Part shown: in pieces, positions 20,517 to 31,142 of the stretch
Position numbering within the stretch: the first letter of the stretch is position 1
Layout of the letters: each line of letters begins with the position of its first letter
NCBI RefSeq assembly: GCF_029961025.1
Contig: NZ_JASBVP010000003.1
Location: 1 to 64,000, forward strand
Origin: Mycobacterium sp.
GTDB taxonomy: Bacteria > Actinomycetota > Actinomycetes > Mycobacteriales > Mycobacteriaceae
Direction of reading: 5' to 3'
DNA length: 64,000 nucleotides
Position numbers and translations under genes: made by a program
Notes under the pieces: generated by a model
What the model saw: the letters and a program-made list of their open reading frames with translations, nothing else
The model's database searches: none
Told to the model about the DNA's origin: nothing

Positions 20517-20520
20517 ATTT
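20463..20520 (+). promoter_or_regulatory. Shared upstream module copy 3, upstream of glgX
   Basis: GGTCCACTGAGCGGACC GCG CTCTTGCC..TCGACGCGCAATAGA; aligns without gaps to the papain-side copy over about 55 nt. Confidence 0.7.
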
Positions 20521-20637
20521 CGCCCCTCGCGGAAATAACCGCGCCAGCGTTCTCGCCAAGGAGACTTAGGAGGAGTTGGCTCGAATGGTCAACGCATCAA
20601 AGGCGGAAGCACGGCTGGCGCGGACCCAGCCCGAACG

Positions 20638-22788
20638 ATGACACAGCCCGTCACGGTCGCACCCGGCCACAATCCGATCGAGTTTCACCCGGGCCAGCCG
20701 TCGCCGATGGGCGCAACGCCCGACGCGGAAGGCACGAATTTTGTGGTCTACTCGGCCTCGGCGAGCGAGGGCGGGGTCAGCTTGTGCCTGTTCGCCGATG
20801 ATGGCTCCGAGACCCGGCTGCCGATGACCGCGCGCAGCGGCGACGTCTGGCACGCCTATGTGCCCGGCATCCGTGCCGGGCAGCGCTACGGTTACCGGGT
20901 CAGCGGGCCCTGGAATCCAGGTGCGGGGCTGTGGGCCAATGAGGCCAAGCCGCTGCTGGACCCGTGGTCGAAGGCCATCGACGGCGGCTATGACGGTGAC
21001 TCGTCGGCGTGCGCGCATCTGCCCGGTGACCGCACCAACCCCGACCCGCGCGACTCGGCGCCGCACACCCCTCGCTCGGTGGTGGTCGACCCGAGCTTCG
21101 ACTGGGGTGACGACACACCGCCGGGCATCGCGCTGGCCTACTCGATCATCTACGAAACACATGTGCGAGGCCTGACCAAAGAACACCCCCAGGTGCCCGA
21201 CCCGCTGAAGGGCACCTACGCCGGGCTGGTGAGCGACCCGATCATCAGGCACCTCACTTCGCTGGGGATAACCGCCGTCGAACTGATGCCCGTGCACCAA
21301 TTCCTGCCCGCCGCAAGGCCGGTGCCGGCGGGGCTGACCGACTACTGGGGTTACATGACCGTAGGATTCTTCGCGCCCCACGGCGCCTACAGTTCGGTCG
21401 GCACCCGGGGCCAGCAGGTCACTGAGTTCAAATCGATGGTCAAGGCGCTGCAGCGAGTGAACATCGAAGTAATCCTCGACGTGGTCTACAACCACTCTGC
21501 GGAAGGCAATCCCGACGGGCCGTCGGTGGCGTTCCGCGGCCTGGACAACCCCGCCTACTACTGGCTCGACCCCACCGACCCCAGCAATTACTACGACTAC
21601 AGCGGCACCGGCAACACGCTCGATGTCGGCGAACCCGAAGTGCTGCTGCTGATCCTGTCCAGCCTGCGCTACTGGGTCAGCGAAATGCACGTGGACGGCT
21701 TCCGATTCGACCTGGCCGCCGTGCTGGCCCGCCAGGAGGGCAATCTGGAGAAGTTCGCAGCGTTTTTGGACCTGATCTATCAGGACCCGGTAATCTCACA
21801 GGTCAAGCTGATCGCCGAACCGTGGGACGCCGACGGCGGCTACGTGCTGGGTCAGTTCCCGCCGCCCTGGGCGCAGTGGAACGACCACTACCGCGCCAAC
21901 GTGCGAGACTTCTGGCGGGCACAGGCCGGCATCGGTGACTTGGCCACCCGGCTTGCCGGCTCGGCTGACGTGTTTGCACGCGCGGACCAATCGTCGGAAT
22001 CATCGATCAATGTCGTCACCTGCCACGACGGCTTCACCCTAGCCGACCTAGTTTCGTACAACGGCAAGCACAATCAGGCCAACGGCGAGAACAACCGCGA
22101 TGGCAGCGACGACAACCGGTCCTGGAACTGCGGCGCGGAGGGGCGCCCTACCGATCCGGCTATTGTGGCGCTGCGCGCCCAGCAGAGGCGAAACTTCCTG
22201 GCCACCATGCTGATCTCCCTAGGGGTGCCGATGATTTTGAGCGGCGATGAGATCGGGAGCACCCAGCAAGGTAACAACAACGCCTACTGCCAGGACAACG
22301 CCATCAACTGGTACGACTGGGACCTGGACCAGGAGCGCCGGGATCTGCTCGCGTTCACAGCCCGCGCGATCGGACTCCGCAGGGAACACCCCGTGTTTCG
22401 GCGCGGCAGCTTCTTGACCGGCCAGCAGCCACGGCCCAGCAGCAGCGTGGACGTGGCCTGGTTATGGACGGATGGCACGCCGATGACCTTGGACCGCTGG
22501 AACTCCGGATCGCTGGCATTTGCCGTGTGGCTCAACGGCGCCGCGCTGACCGACACCGATACCGACGGGAAGGTGATCACCGACGACACCTTCATGATCT
22601 TGTTCAACGCCTCGTGGAACCCCCAAGTCTTCACCCTGCCGTCGTCCAGCCTCGGCGCCACGTGGATGCCGGTACTTGACACCACGCAGGCCACCGGATC
22701 ACCGGCGCCGTCGTCAACCGCGGTGCCCGCCGACTCGGGCTACACGTTGAGCTCATGCAGCCTGCTGGTGCTGCGCAGAACAGAGTGA
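20638..22788 (+). CDS. glgX: Glycogen debranching enzyme (isoamylase type)
   Basis: GH13 motifs VILDVVYNHSAEGN, DGFRFDLAAVLAR, IAEPWD, VTCHDGFTLADLVSYNGKHNQANGENNRDG. Confidence 0.92.
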   Translation: MTQPVTVAPGHNPIEFHPGQPSPMGATPDAEGTNFVVYSASASEGGVSLCLFADDGSETRLPMTARSGDVWHAYVPGIRAGQRYGYRVSGPWNPGAGLWANEAKPLLDPWSKAIDGGYDGDSSACAHLPGDRTNPDPRDSAPHTPRSVVVDPSFDWGDDTPPGIALAYSIIYETHVRGLTKEHPQVPDPLKGTYAGLVSDPIIRHLTSLGITAVELMPVHQFLPAARPVPAGLTDYWGYMTVGFFAPHGAYSSVGTRGQQVTEFKSMVKALQRVNIEVILDVVYNHSAEGNPDGPSVAFRGLDNPAYYWLDPTDPSNYYDYSGTGNTLDVGEPEVLLLILSSLRYWVSEMHVDGFRFDLAAVLARQEGNLEKFAAFLDLIYQDPVISQVKLIAEPWDADGGYVLGQFPPPWAQWNDHYRANVRDFWRAQAGIGDLATRLAGSADVFARADQSSESSINVVTCHDGFTLADLVSYNGKHNQANGENNRDGSDDNRSWNCGAEGRPTDPAIVALRAQQRRNFLATMLISLGVPMILSGDEIGSTQQGNNNAYCQDNAINWYDWDLDQERRDLLAFTARAIGLRREHPVFRRGSFLTGQQPRPSSSVDVAWLWTDGTPMTLDRWNSGSLAFAVWLNGAALTDTDTDGKVITDDTFMILFNASWNPQVFTLPSSSLGATWMPVLDTTQATGSPAPSSTAVPADSGYTLSSCSLLVLRRTE

Positions 22789-23016
22789 CGATCTGCAGTC
22801 GTTGCATCTTTTCAGCGGCGGCAACACTTGCAAGCAGTGAACGACCCAGATATCAGAAAGGACCGGCACAGGCACCTAGTGTCACGCATTCGGACAGGGA
22901 GATCACTCGAGAGAAAGCAAAAGCTATAGGCGATACGACAGCGCAGATCAGCCAAGCAGATAAGAGCACAAGCCGCTGTGACCAAAAAATCCGCCCAGTA
23001 GAAAAGGAAAGGTGTA

Positions 23017-23256
23017 ATGGCAGGAGACCGACAACCAATCAATCAGCCGTCGATGGCACCTACGACGAAGGTCACCTCCGGGGGCGTGTCCGGCGCACTG
23101 ACCGTCCTGGTGGTGTGGATCCTCGGTCTGCTGCACGTGGCCGTGCCCCCTGAGGTTGCCTCAGCACTCACGGTCGTAATCTCAGTAGTCACCAGTTACT
23201 TTGTAAGGCAACGTGTTCCGACCGCCACTAACAACCGTAGCGCAGGTTATGGCTGA
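23017..23256 (+). CDS. Small holin-like membrane protein
   Basis: 79 aa: APTTKVTSGGVSGALTVLVVWILGLLHVAVPPEVASALTVVISVVTSYFVRQR; two hydrophobic stretches resembling phage-type holins. Confidence 0.5.
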   Translation: MAGDRQPINQPSMAPTTKVTSGGVSGALTVLVVWILGLLHVAVPPEVASALTVVISVVTSYFVRQRVPTATNNRSAGYG

Positions 23257-23617
23257 GCAGCCGGTGATAAAAGCAGCAGCGCGACAAGGCGGCCTATCCC
23301 GATAACGCTAGCGGGAAGCGGTCTGCGACGTGCGGGCCTTGCGTAGTGAGGATCGCATGATTCGAAGTAGGGCGTTGCTGCTGGGCAGCGGCAACTCCTT
23401 AACAAGCGCGTGCCATGGCTGTTCGACATGATCGAATTCTCTGGCCATCCCGCCGGCGCCTGCTATTCGCCTCAAAGCACGGCGACCAGAAGCGGGAGAA
23501 GGAGCGTCGCTGCTCGGCGACTGCACTCGCGGCGACCTATAGGCATCGCACAGGCGCAAAGATCCTGAGGGGCAGTCGCGTACGAGCATTTGGAGACGCC
23601 TCGGCCACTCGCGGTTA

Positions 23618-24150
23618 CCCGCCCAGGCCCGCCGCCGAGAGGACCGCCCACAGGATCTCCGGGTGACGGTTGGCGCTGTGCGCACCGCTGAATGCCGAAA
23701 GGTTAGCGCAGATCACGCCATTGGCATCGACGTCATAAAAAGTTCCGCGCTGGAAGCCATAGGGCTTGCCGGCGGCCTGCAGCACGACGCCGAGCAGGGG
23801 CGGGTTCTGCTGATATCCGTCGTGGCCCATGGTCCCCGGCGATAAACCGAATCGGTGGCCGATTCGCTGTCTTGGTTGGCGAGTATGCTGGCCGCCGGAT
23901 ACCACCAGCCGAGGGCGCGGTCGGCACTGCTGAAGGTGGCCAGCAGCGGGCCGTCGACCCGGTCGCCGCTGCCGGCCAGCGCTCCGGCACGGTTTTTCAT
24001 CTCGTAGTAGCTCATCGTGGGCAGGACTTCTCGCGCTCCGTTCCACAACCCGGCGAACGGGTTTCCGATGCCCTCGACGTTGCGTGCACTTAAGGGATCC
24101 ATCGCCGCAGAGTGTCCGAAAGCGGTGGCGGTGTCGACGGTCACGAGCGC
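23618..24150 (-). pseudogene. Decayed alpha/beta hydrolase-like gene with internal deletion and frameshift
   Basis: GNPFAGLWNGAREVLPTMSYYEMKNRAG | ALAGSGDRVDGPLLATFSSADRALGWWYPAASILANQDSES (one frame), then GKPYGFQRGTFYDVDANGVICANLSAFSGAHSANRHPEILWAVLSAAGLGG (another). Confidence 0.55.
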
Positions 24151-24199
24151 GGGCTCGCGGCGATGTGGCGCGGCGATGCGCGTGGTCTGCGGCTGGATC

Positions 24200-25375
24200 G
24201 TGACGCATTTCAGGAGGCGCGGGCGGCTCGGCACGCAGCTGCCGATCGACATCGACGGGGATACCCGCCCGCCGCGGCAGGTGGTGGAAGGCGCGGTCGG
24301 CGAGGTGGCGATGCGGCTGACCGCGCCGCGGGCGGTGCATCAGCGTGAGGGCCACGAACGCTACACCCTCGACTGCATCCTGGCCGAAGAAGTGGTGCTG
24401 CTGGATCAGGTCGACGCCCGCGGCCCCCGCGCCCAGCTGTGGGTTACCCAGCGCGACACCGCGGGGCTGTCGGCGGATGAGAAACGCGCCGTAGAGAACG
24501 TCGCGACCTCGCCGTGGCCGGTGTGCCCGCTGGCTGTGCCGGCCGGGGCGGGCAAGACCAGTTCGATGGGCGCCCTTGGAGGCGGCCGCACACCGCTCCA
24601 ACCGACGTGTTGTGCTATTGGCGCCGACCGGAAAAGCCGTCGACGTCGCCGTGCGCGAGGATGTCGGCGACACCGGTTACACCGTCGCCAAGCCCTCAAA
24701 TCGTTGGGTGACGAAACGCTGCGACTGGATCGGCGCACCGTGGTGGTCGTCAACGAGGCGGGCATGGTGGGCACCGACGATCTGCGCCAACTCCTCACCG
24801 CGAGAACAGGCGCCGGGGTCAAGACCGTGCTCGTCGGCGACGCCCACCGGCTCGCCCCGGTAACGGCCCGCGGCAGCATGTTCGCTCAGCTCTGTTCGGA
24901 TCTGCCGTGGGCGCAGCGCCTCTCGGAAGTGTGGCGGATGCGCGACCTGAACGAACAGGCCGCGTCGCTGGGGTTGCGTGATGGTGGGCTGGCCCCCGTC
25001 AGGCGGGCTGTCGAGTGGTACCGCAGTCATGAGCGACTGCACACCGGCGATGAGATCGCCATGGCCCACGACGCCCTGCAGCGGTATCGTGCCGACACCG
25101 CGGCTGGCGAGGACGCCCTGCTAGTTTGCGCGTGTGGCCGCGCGCCGCCTCGACGACGGTGCCCGCGCCGCCTTCAGCGGCGACTACTTCCGCGGCCACA
25201 TCACTCACGGCTATGCGGTCACCATGCATTCCGCGCAGGGCGTCACCGCCGACACTATCCATGCCGTGCTCGGCGAGAACACCACCCGCGCGCTGCTGTA
25301 CGTCGCGATGACCCGCGGCCGCGGGTCCAACACCGCCTACCTACGCGCCCAGGAGATCCACCGGTCCAGGGCCTC
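24200..25375 (+). pseudogene. MobF/TraA-type conjugative relaxase-helicase remnant with multiple frameshifts
   Basis: [107 protein letters not shown], spread over different frames. Confidence 0.8.
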
Positions 25376-25409
25376 TTTGCCTTCCTCGCCTGTGACCGAA
25401 AATACATGT

Positions 25410-25650
25410 CGCAGGAGACTCTTTGAGCAGATAGGCGCGGTCCGCGGCATCGGCGGACACATGAGTGAGCTGCGCGCAGCGTTCGGCGCCCAGGGCGTCA
25501 AAGAAGCGCACGCAGGGTAGCGGTGTCGCACCCGGGCGCCGCCCACACCAGCCGGCCACCGTCGTGATCAACCACCACCGTGATTCTGTGGTGGCGCTTG
25601 TAGGAGATTTCATCAATGCCGATCCGGCGCCTGTCCGCTTATCGACACCC
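25410..25650 (-). pseudogene. ISL3-family transposase fragment (central DDE region)
   Basis: Minus strand reads RIGIDEISYKRHHRITVVVDHDGGRLVWAAPG and then [31 protein letters not shown]. Confidence 0.7.
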
Positions 25651-25925
25651 AGCAGCCCACGCCATAACCTCACAGTGCGCACGTCGTTGCCCGCTCCTTT
25701 GGTTCCTGACCTTCGACAAGCCAGAATCCTTAAGCGACAACGACGTGCGCCCTCTCAGAACAGCAGCCCGCCCACGGAAATGCCAGAAGAGCCGGAGAAT
25801 TCCGCAATTCAGGTAGTTCAAATTCGGCGATAGAGTAGTCCGTTACGCGTTTCTTGCACCCACCGCGCACCTATAGTTCGGACTCAACTTGATGGTTGCA
25901 TGGTTCTTGAGCGCGGGAGGATCCC

Positions 25926-28900
25926 ATGAGTGGCGTGACGTTGAGCACTGCGACTTGGACGCCGATCGGGCCCGCGCCGGTCAATACCGCCGATGCACGC
26001 AAGATGATCTCCGGACGGGTTCAGGCCGCGGCGACTGATCCAACCGCCCCCGACACGGTCTATCTCGGCGCTGATGGTGGTGGCGTCTGGAAGAACATCA
26101 ATCCGCCGAGCTGGACTCCGCTCACCGACCAGCAGCCAAGCCTGCAATTCGGCACCGGCTTCAGCTATCACCCGCTCGTGGTGCATCCGGCGGAACACAA
26201 TCTGGTGCTCGGACTCGTTAGCGGGCCGGGGGCCGGGATCCTCAAATCCACCAATGCAGGCCAGGACTGGCAATTGCTGGCCAACAGCCAGTTCAACGAT
26301 CAACAGCTGCTGTCGCTGGCGGTGCATCCCACAGACACAAACACGATGTTCCTGGCCGCGGGATGGGATGGGGCGTGGAAATCCATAGACGGCGGAACCT
26401 CCTGGAAGCAGATCAGCGGCGGACTGCCCGCCAACGGATTCGTGTGTGATCTCATCATCGCCAACTTCGACCCGAGCACTCTCTACGCCGCGGTGATCGG
26501 GTTCAGGAGTGCAACGCAGCAGGCCCAGAACGGCGTGTACCAGAGCACCGATGGCCAGGGGGCGGTGTGGACGCAGTTGAGCGGAGGACTGCCCAGCGGC
26601 GCCGCGCTCGGCGTCCAGGACGCGAAAGGCAACACGGCCGACGGCGCGGTTCGGATCGAATCAGGCAGCGGCGCGGGCGTGGTCTACGTGTCCATGCTGA
26701 CGGTTGGCACGGACCCGACGAAGGGGGTGACCGCAGTCCAGCGCTTCCGCACCACCAATGGCGGCACGAACTGGTCACCCCTCGCGGCATCTCCCGGAGG
26801 GCTTGAAGCTCGCTCATGGCATCTGCTTTTGGCGGTCGATCCCGGAAACGACAATCACATCTTCGTCAACGACGCCTACTCACTGTTCGAGAGCACCAAT
26901 GCCGGCCAGAACTGGGCGCCGGCCGATGCCGGCATTGGGTACGACTACGTGAACCTGACGTTCGACGCCAACGGGCAGGCGGTGGTGACGGGAGACCAAG
27001 GAGTGTGGCGCTACGACGCGGCCACACAGAGTTTGACTTCCCGCATTGAGGATCTTGAGGTCTCCGAGTTCTACACGATATGCCTTGACCCCAGCACCGC
27101 GGGCGTCGCCTACGCCATCGGGCAGGACATCGGCTCGGCCAAGTTCTCCGGCCAGACCGAATGGCAGGCCATAGGCGGTGTAGGCGAGACCGGCAAGATC
27201 GTCGTCAACCCCAATAACACCAGCGAGCTTTTCGGATTCAATCCGCTCGACACCAACAACTTCGTTGTGACATCTCCGGATGCGGCTAAGACGTGGAAAA
27301 CGGTGTTTCCGGCCTCGAAGCTCAGTGCCGCTTTCCTTAAGACGTACAACACATCGGGCGGTTATGCTTTTGCCTATTTGTCGCAGAAGGCGTTCGCCAT
27401 GGACCCGTCGAATCCCGCGCGGCTTCTGGTCGTCGCTGACCGCGTGTTCGAGACCACCAACTCAGGCGCTAGCTGGAACGACATCAGCGGGGTGCTCTCG
27501 CAAGATAAGAACAACCCCTTCGTCGCCGCCCTGGCGATCGCGCCCTCGGACCCCAATACGGTGTATGCCTCCACCCAGGACGGCCACCTATGGGTGACCC
27601 ACGACGATGGCGCCACCAAGTGGACGCAGCTCGACACTGGACTTTCCGGAGTTGCCATAGATATTCGCGTCGATCCCAACGACGCTAACCACGCGTTCGC
27701 GGTCGCCGGCAACAATGTGTGGCATCTGCCGTCGTCGGCGACTACCTGGGTCAACATAACCGGCAGCATCCCTAACGATCTCGGCCTGTACACCGTGTTC
27801 GTATGGTGGCAGCCGACGGGCTCCACGCTGTTCGTGGGCACCGATCGCGGGATCTACCGATCCGACGACATCGGCGCCACCTGGGCGAAATGGGTTGTTG
27901 CGGGGCTGCCGAACGTGCGGGTCAATGACCTGCAAGGCGAGACGCTGAACGGGCAGCTGCTGCTGGCGGCCGCAACGTTCGGCCGAGGCGCGTGGGAGAT
28001 CCCGGTGGTGGCGCGCGCGGTGAATTTCGAGCTGCATCGTGACCACTATGGGCAAGACGAAATCGACGCACTGCGCAACCAGTCCCTCACCCACGACGCG
28101 GTTGTCGGCGGTGGACCAGCCCAATCGCCTATCTGCGTGACGGTGGACGGGTTCACCGCCCGCGAGCTCGGCGTCACCGGCCCCGGGTCGTACACGGTCG
28201 GCCCACAAATCACGTTCAACCCCCCGACCGGTGTGAACGGCGGACTCCCGGTGAACCCTGTCAGCCTGGACTCGACCGAAGGCTCCTTCCCACCAGACGA
28301 CCTGCAGCGCTTCAGGTTTCACTACAACGTCGACTTCGGCACTGACGACAGCGCATTCAACTTTTCGGGCTTGACCGAGGAGGTGGACCTTTCCGCCACG
28401 TACCAGGGTTTGACCGCGCAGGGACAGGTCACGTTCATGAAACAGCCTGACCCCTTCATCATGCAGGGCGCGCAAACTTGGTGGCTCAGCTCCGACGTGC
28501 GACTCATCCAGGTGGCCCAAGGCGACAGCGCATTCGGCGTGCCGATGGGCACCGACCCGTTCCAATTCCTCCAAGAGCTCACTACTACTCTCACCAAATA
28601 CCAGGGACGGGTTCCCGTTGGCGGGGGCGTTATTGAGTCGTTTGACGACAATATCGACGAACAGCAGGAAATGATCACGGTCGCGCCCCTGGTTGAGCGC
28701 GGGTTCTTAAACTTCGTTCCGGTATTCAATTTCGCGATCGCGCGAGTGCATTACCAGGCCCTGATCCAGCCAGCCAGCCACGTGCGGGTGTTCTTCCGGC
28801 TGTTCGGGGGCAATAGCACCGACACGAGCTTCCATGTGGGTTCGACTTACCGGCGGGTCCCGGCCACCTACCCGGTCCCGCCGGCGAACTACGGCCAACC

Positions 28901-30341
28901 AGTCACCGCGACCGGCGGTGTCGTCGGCTCCGAATATGTGTCATTGCCATGCTACGGGGTTCCGCGACAAGCCCCTGACCAATCCGGCAACCCCGGCACG
29001 CTGCCCGCCAAGCAGTTCGACACCTTTAACGACCTCACCCTTAACGCCACCGGAGGACCCGTTCAGGACACCTTCTACGGGGCTTTCCTCGACATCAACC
29101 AGTCCGCCAACGCGCTGCCCCACCCTGTGCCCGCCGGCAACCCCGATGGCCCGTGGCCACCCGGCACAGCGGGAAACAGCGATCTGGAGCCGCTGGCAAA
29201 GGCGTTTGCTCGCAACGACCACCATTGCGTCGTAGCTGAGATCGCATTCGACCCCGTGGCCATCGCGGACGGCACCCAGCCGTTCAACTCCGACAAACTT
29301 GCCCAACGCAACCTCGCCTGGAGCACGGTCGCCAATCCCGGCACCCACGCCTCTCGCATCGCTTTCCAGAACTTCGAGGTGCGACCCTCCCCGGTGTCGC
29401 TGCAGGCGGGTGATACGCCCGACGAAATCCTGATTGACTGGAACACCGTCCCCGCGGGCAGCACCGCCGAAATCTATCTGCCCGCTGTTGATGCTGACGC
29501 GGTCATCGCCACCGCCGACCGACTCTATCCCCATCGGCTGACCCGGGTCGACGCGCACACAATCGGCGTCCCAGCTGGTGGGCTCACCTACATCCCGCTG
29601 CCCACCGGTGTGGCTGGCGGCGCCAACTTCGCCGGCCTCATCTCCGTGGAGCTTCCAGCGGGCATCCGGGCCGGAGAACTCCACACACTCACCGTTCACC
29701 AACTAACCCGCGCGACAGCTGACATCACGCCGCCGCCGCCACCACCGCAAATCCAGATCGAAGCGGTCGTCGCGAGAAACAACAAATCGAGTGATCCCAG
29801 CAACACGATCAGTTGGCGCACGGTGCTCGGCAGCTTCCAAATCAATGTGCCCGTGAGCACCAAACAGCTCATGCTGCCAAAGGAAGAGATCCGGCTGTCG
29901 ATCTTCCGCTGGATCGCCCAATCAATCGCACCAAGCGAACGCTGGTACCCCGTGTTTCAACGCTTTCTGGGTCTGCTGGCCAACAAGGTCGCCGACCTCG
30001 GCGGCAATCCCGACCAAATCACGCCATCCGCCAACGGCTTCGACGGCATCCCCGGCAAGCACAAACCCCGCCCGCCGGTGCATGAAGGGTTCGAATATGG
30101 CGGTGTCACCGGCAAGATCGACGGTCTGCTGTTCGACCACTTCGGCGATTTCGAAGGCTTCGTGCTCGAACTGTTCCACGGGACTAAGCGCAAATTCGCC
30201 AGCCGACAACGCGACATCGAAACCCTCGCCCGCGCCGCGTTTGAGCACCGCACTCTCGTCACCGTCAGTCACACAGAACATGACCCCGAAGCCGTATGCA
30301 CACTCGCGTTCAGAACACGCGCACCGTGGCGCCATGACTAG
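25926..30341 (+). CDS. Large (1471 aa) BNR/sortilin-type beta-propeller (exo-sialidase-like repeat) protein; C-terminus altered by the copy 2 element
   Basis: Repeated ..STNAGQDW, SIDGGTSWKQI, TTNGGTNWSPL, TTNSGASWNDI, SDDIGATWAKW motifs; TAG stop belongs to the element. Confidence 0.8.
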   Translation: MSGVTLSTATWTPIGPAPVNTADARKMISGRVQAAATDPTAPDTVYLGADGGGVWKNINPPSWTPLTDQQPSLQFGTGFSYHPLVVHPAEHNLVLGLVSGPGAGILKSTNAGQDWQLLANSQFNDQQLLSLAVHPTDTNTMFLAAGWDGAWKSIDGGTSWKQISGGLPANGFVCDLIIANFDPSTLYAAVIGFRSATQQAQNGVYQSTDGQGAVWTQLSGGLPSGAALGVQDAKGNTADGAVRIESGSGAGVVYVSMLTVGTDPTKGVTAVQRFRTTNGGTNWSPLAASPGGLEARSWHLLLAVDPGNDNHIFVNDAYSLFESTNAGQNWAPADAGIGYDYVNLTFDANGQAVVTGDQGVWRYDAATQSLTSRIEDLEVSEFYTICLDPSTAGVAYAIGQDIGSAKFSGQTEWQAIGGVGETGKIVVNPNNTSELFGFNPLDTNNFVVTSPDAAKTWKTVFPASKLSAAFLKTYNTSGGYAFAYLSQKAFAMDPSNPARLLVVADRVFETTNSGASWNDISGVLSQDKNNPFVAALAIAPSDPNTVYASTQDGHLWVTHDDGATKWTQLDTGLSGVAIDIRVDPNDANHAFAVAGNNVWHLPSSATTWVNITGSIPNDLGLYTVFVWWQPTGSTLFVGTDRGIYRSDDIGATWAKWVVAGLPNVRVNDLQGETLNGQLLLAAATFGRGAWEIPVVARAVNFELHRDHYGQDEIDALRNQSLTHDAVVGGGPAQSPICVTVDGFTARELGVTGPGSYTVGPQITFNPPTGVNGGLPVNPVSLDSTEGSFPPDDLQRFRFHYNVDFGTDDSAFNFSGLTEEVDLSATYQGLTAQGQVTFMKQPDPFIMQGAQTWWLSSDVRLIQVAQGDSAFGVPMGTDPFQFLQELTTTLTKYQGRVPVGGGVIESFDDNIDEQQEMITVAPLVERGFLNFVPVFNFAIARVHYQALIQPASHVRVFFRLFGGNSTDTSFHVGSTYRRVPATYPVPPANYGQPVTATGGVVGSEYVSLPCYGVPRQAPDQSGNPGTLPAKQFDTFNDLTLNATGGPVQDTFYGAFLDINQSANALPHPVPAGNPDGPWPPGTAGNSDLEPLAKAFARNDHHCVVAEIAFDPVAIADGTQPFNSDKLAQRNLAWSTVANPGTHASRIAFQNFEVRPSPVSLQAGDTPDEILIDWNTVPAGSTAEIYLPAVDADAVIATADRLYPHRLTRVDAHTIGVPAGGLTYIPLPTGVAGGANFAGLISVELPAGIRAGELHTLTVHQLTRATADITPPPPPPQIQIEAVVARNNKSSDPSNTISWRTVLGSFQINVPVSTKQLMLPKEEIRLSIFRWIAQSIAPSERWYPVFQRFLGLLANKVADLGGNPDQITPSANGFDGIPGKHKPRPPVHEGFEYGGVTGKIDGLLFDHFGDFEGFVLELFHGTKRKFASRQRDIETLARAAFEHRTLVTVSHTEHDPEAVCTLAFRTRAPWRHD

Positions 30342-31142
30342 CGACCCTTGGTCGCTAGGACTTTGAGGTTGTCTTGAGTTTTCAGGCGGCCCTTGGCAGG
30401 AGGCGGGCGTTGTCGATGCGTTCAGTGACGTGAGTTTCAATGGTAAGCAATGCGTTTCGCAGTGCCGGTGGTGCAGGTGGTTGGTTTGCTGCGAGGAGGG
30501 GGCGCAGCAGGCGGTTGTGCAGTTTGGTGTAGAAGATCGCGAACCGCAGCCCGTCGGGGGTGAGGCGATACAGGTTGCGGCCCGGGATTCGGGTGATCAG
30601 GCCGTTGACACGTAACCGGGTCAGGTCGTAGCTGGCCTGGTTCATGGTGTAGGCGGTGCCGTCGAGCAGTCCGGTCATCAAGGCGCGCAGGCTCTTGTTG
30701 GTGATGCCGGTGACGGCGAGCATCGTCGTGCACAGGGCGCCGGCCAGGGCTTTTACCCGAGGATCGCCGAACCGTAAGGCCGGGGTCCTCCTGCCATCCT
30801 CGGTGAGGGTGGGCCGCGCGATCCGCTCAAAGGCTGGACTCGCAAGGACACAGCCCTGGCCGACACGTTCAGTATCGAGCAGGCGGCGATTGATTGCACG
30901 TGCGCGGGCGGCCAGCTCGTCGAGATGGACCAGGCGCCGCTGGCAGCGCAGGTCATCGGGTGAGTTGATGACGGTCTCGACCCGCAGCGCCCGCTCGTGT
31001 TTCAAGTACTGCTTGATGCGCGAGCTTTTGTAGAAGGCGTTGACGGTCACGTCGGTGCCGCGGGTGACGATCTTCGTTTTTGGCACACTGAATCGCCCTG
31101 GAAATGCTGGAGGCTCCAGACCTTGGAATCGAGGATGGAGTC

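Noticed and set aside
20566-21690. 374-aa minus-strand ORF opposite glgX
   Set aside because: Antisense to a gene with conserved GH13 motifs; no recognisable domain.
27588-28574. 328-aa minus-strand ORF inside the BNR protein gene
   Set aside because: Antisense to a clearly coding frame with repeated propeller motifs.
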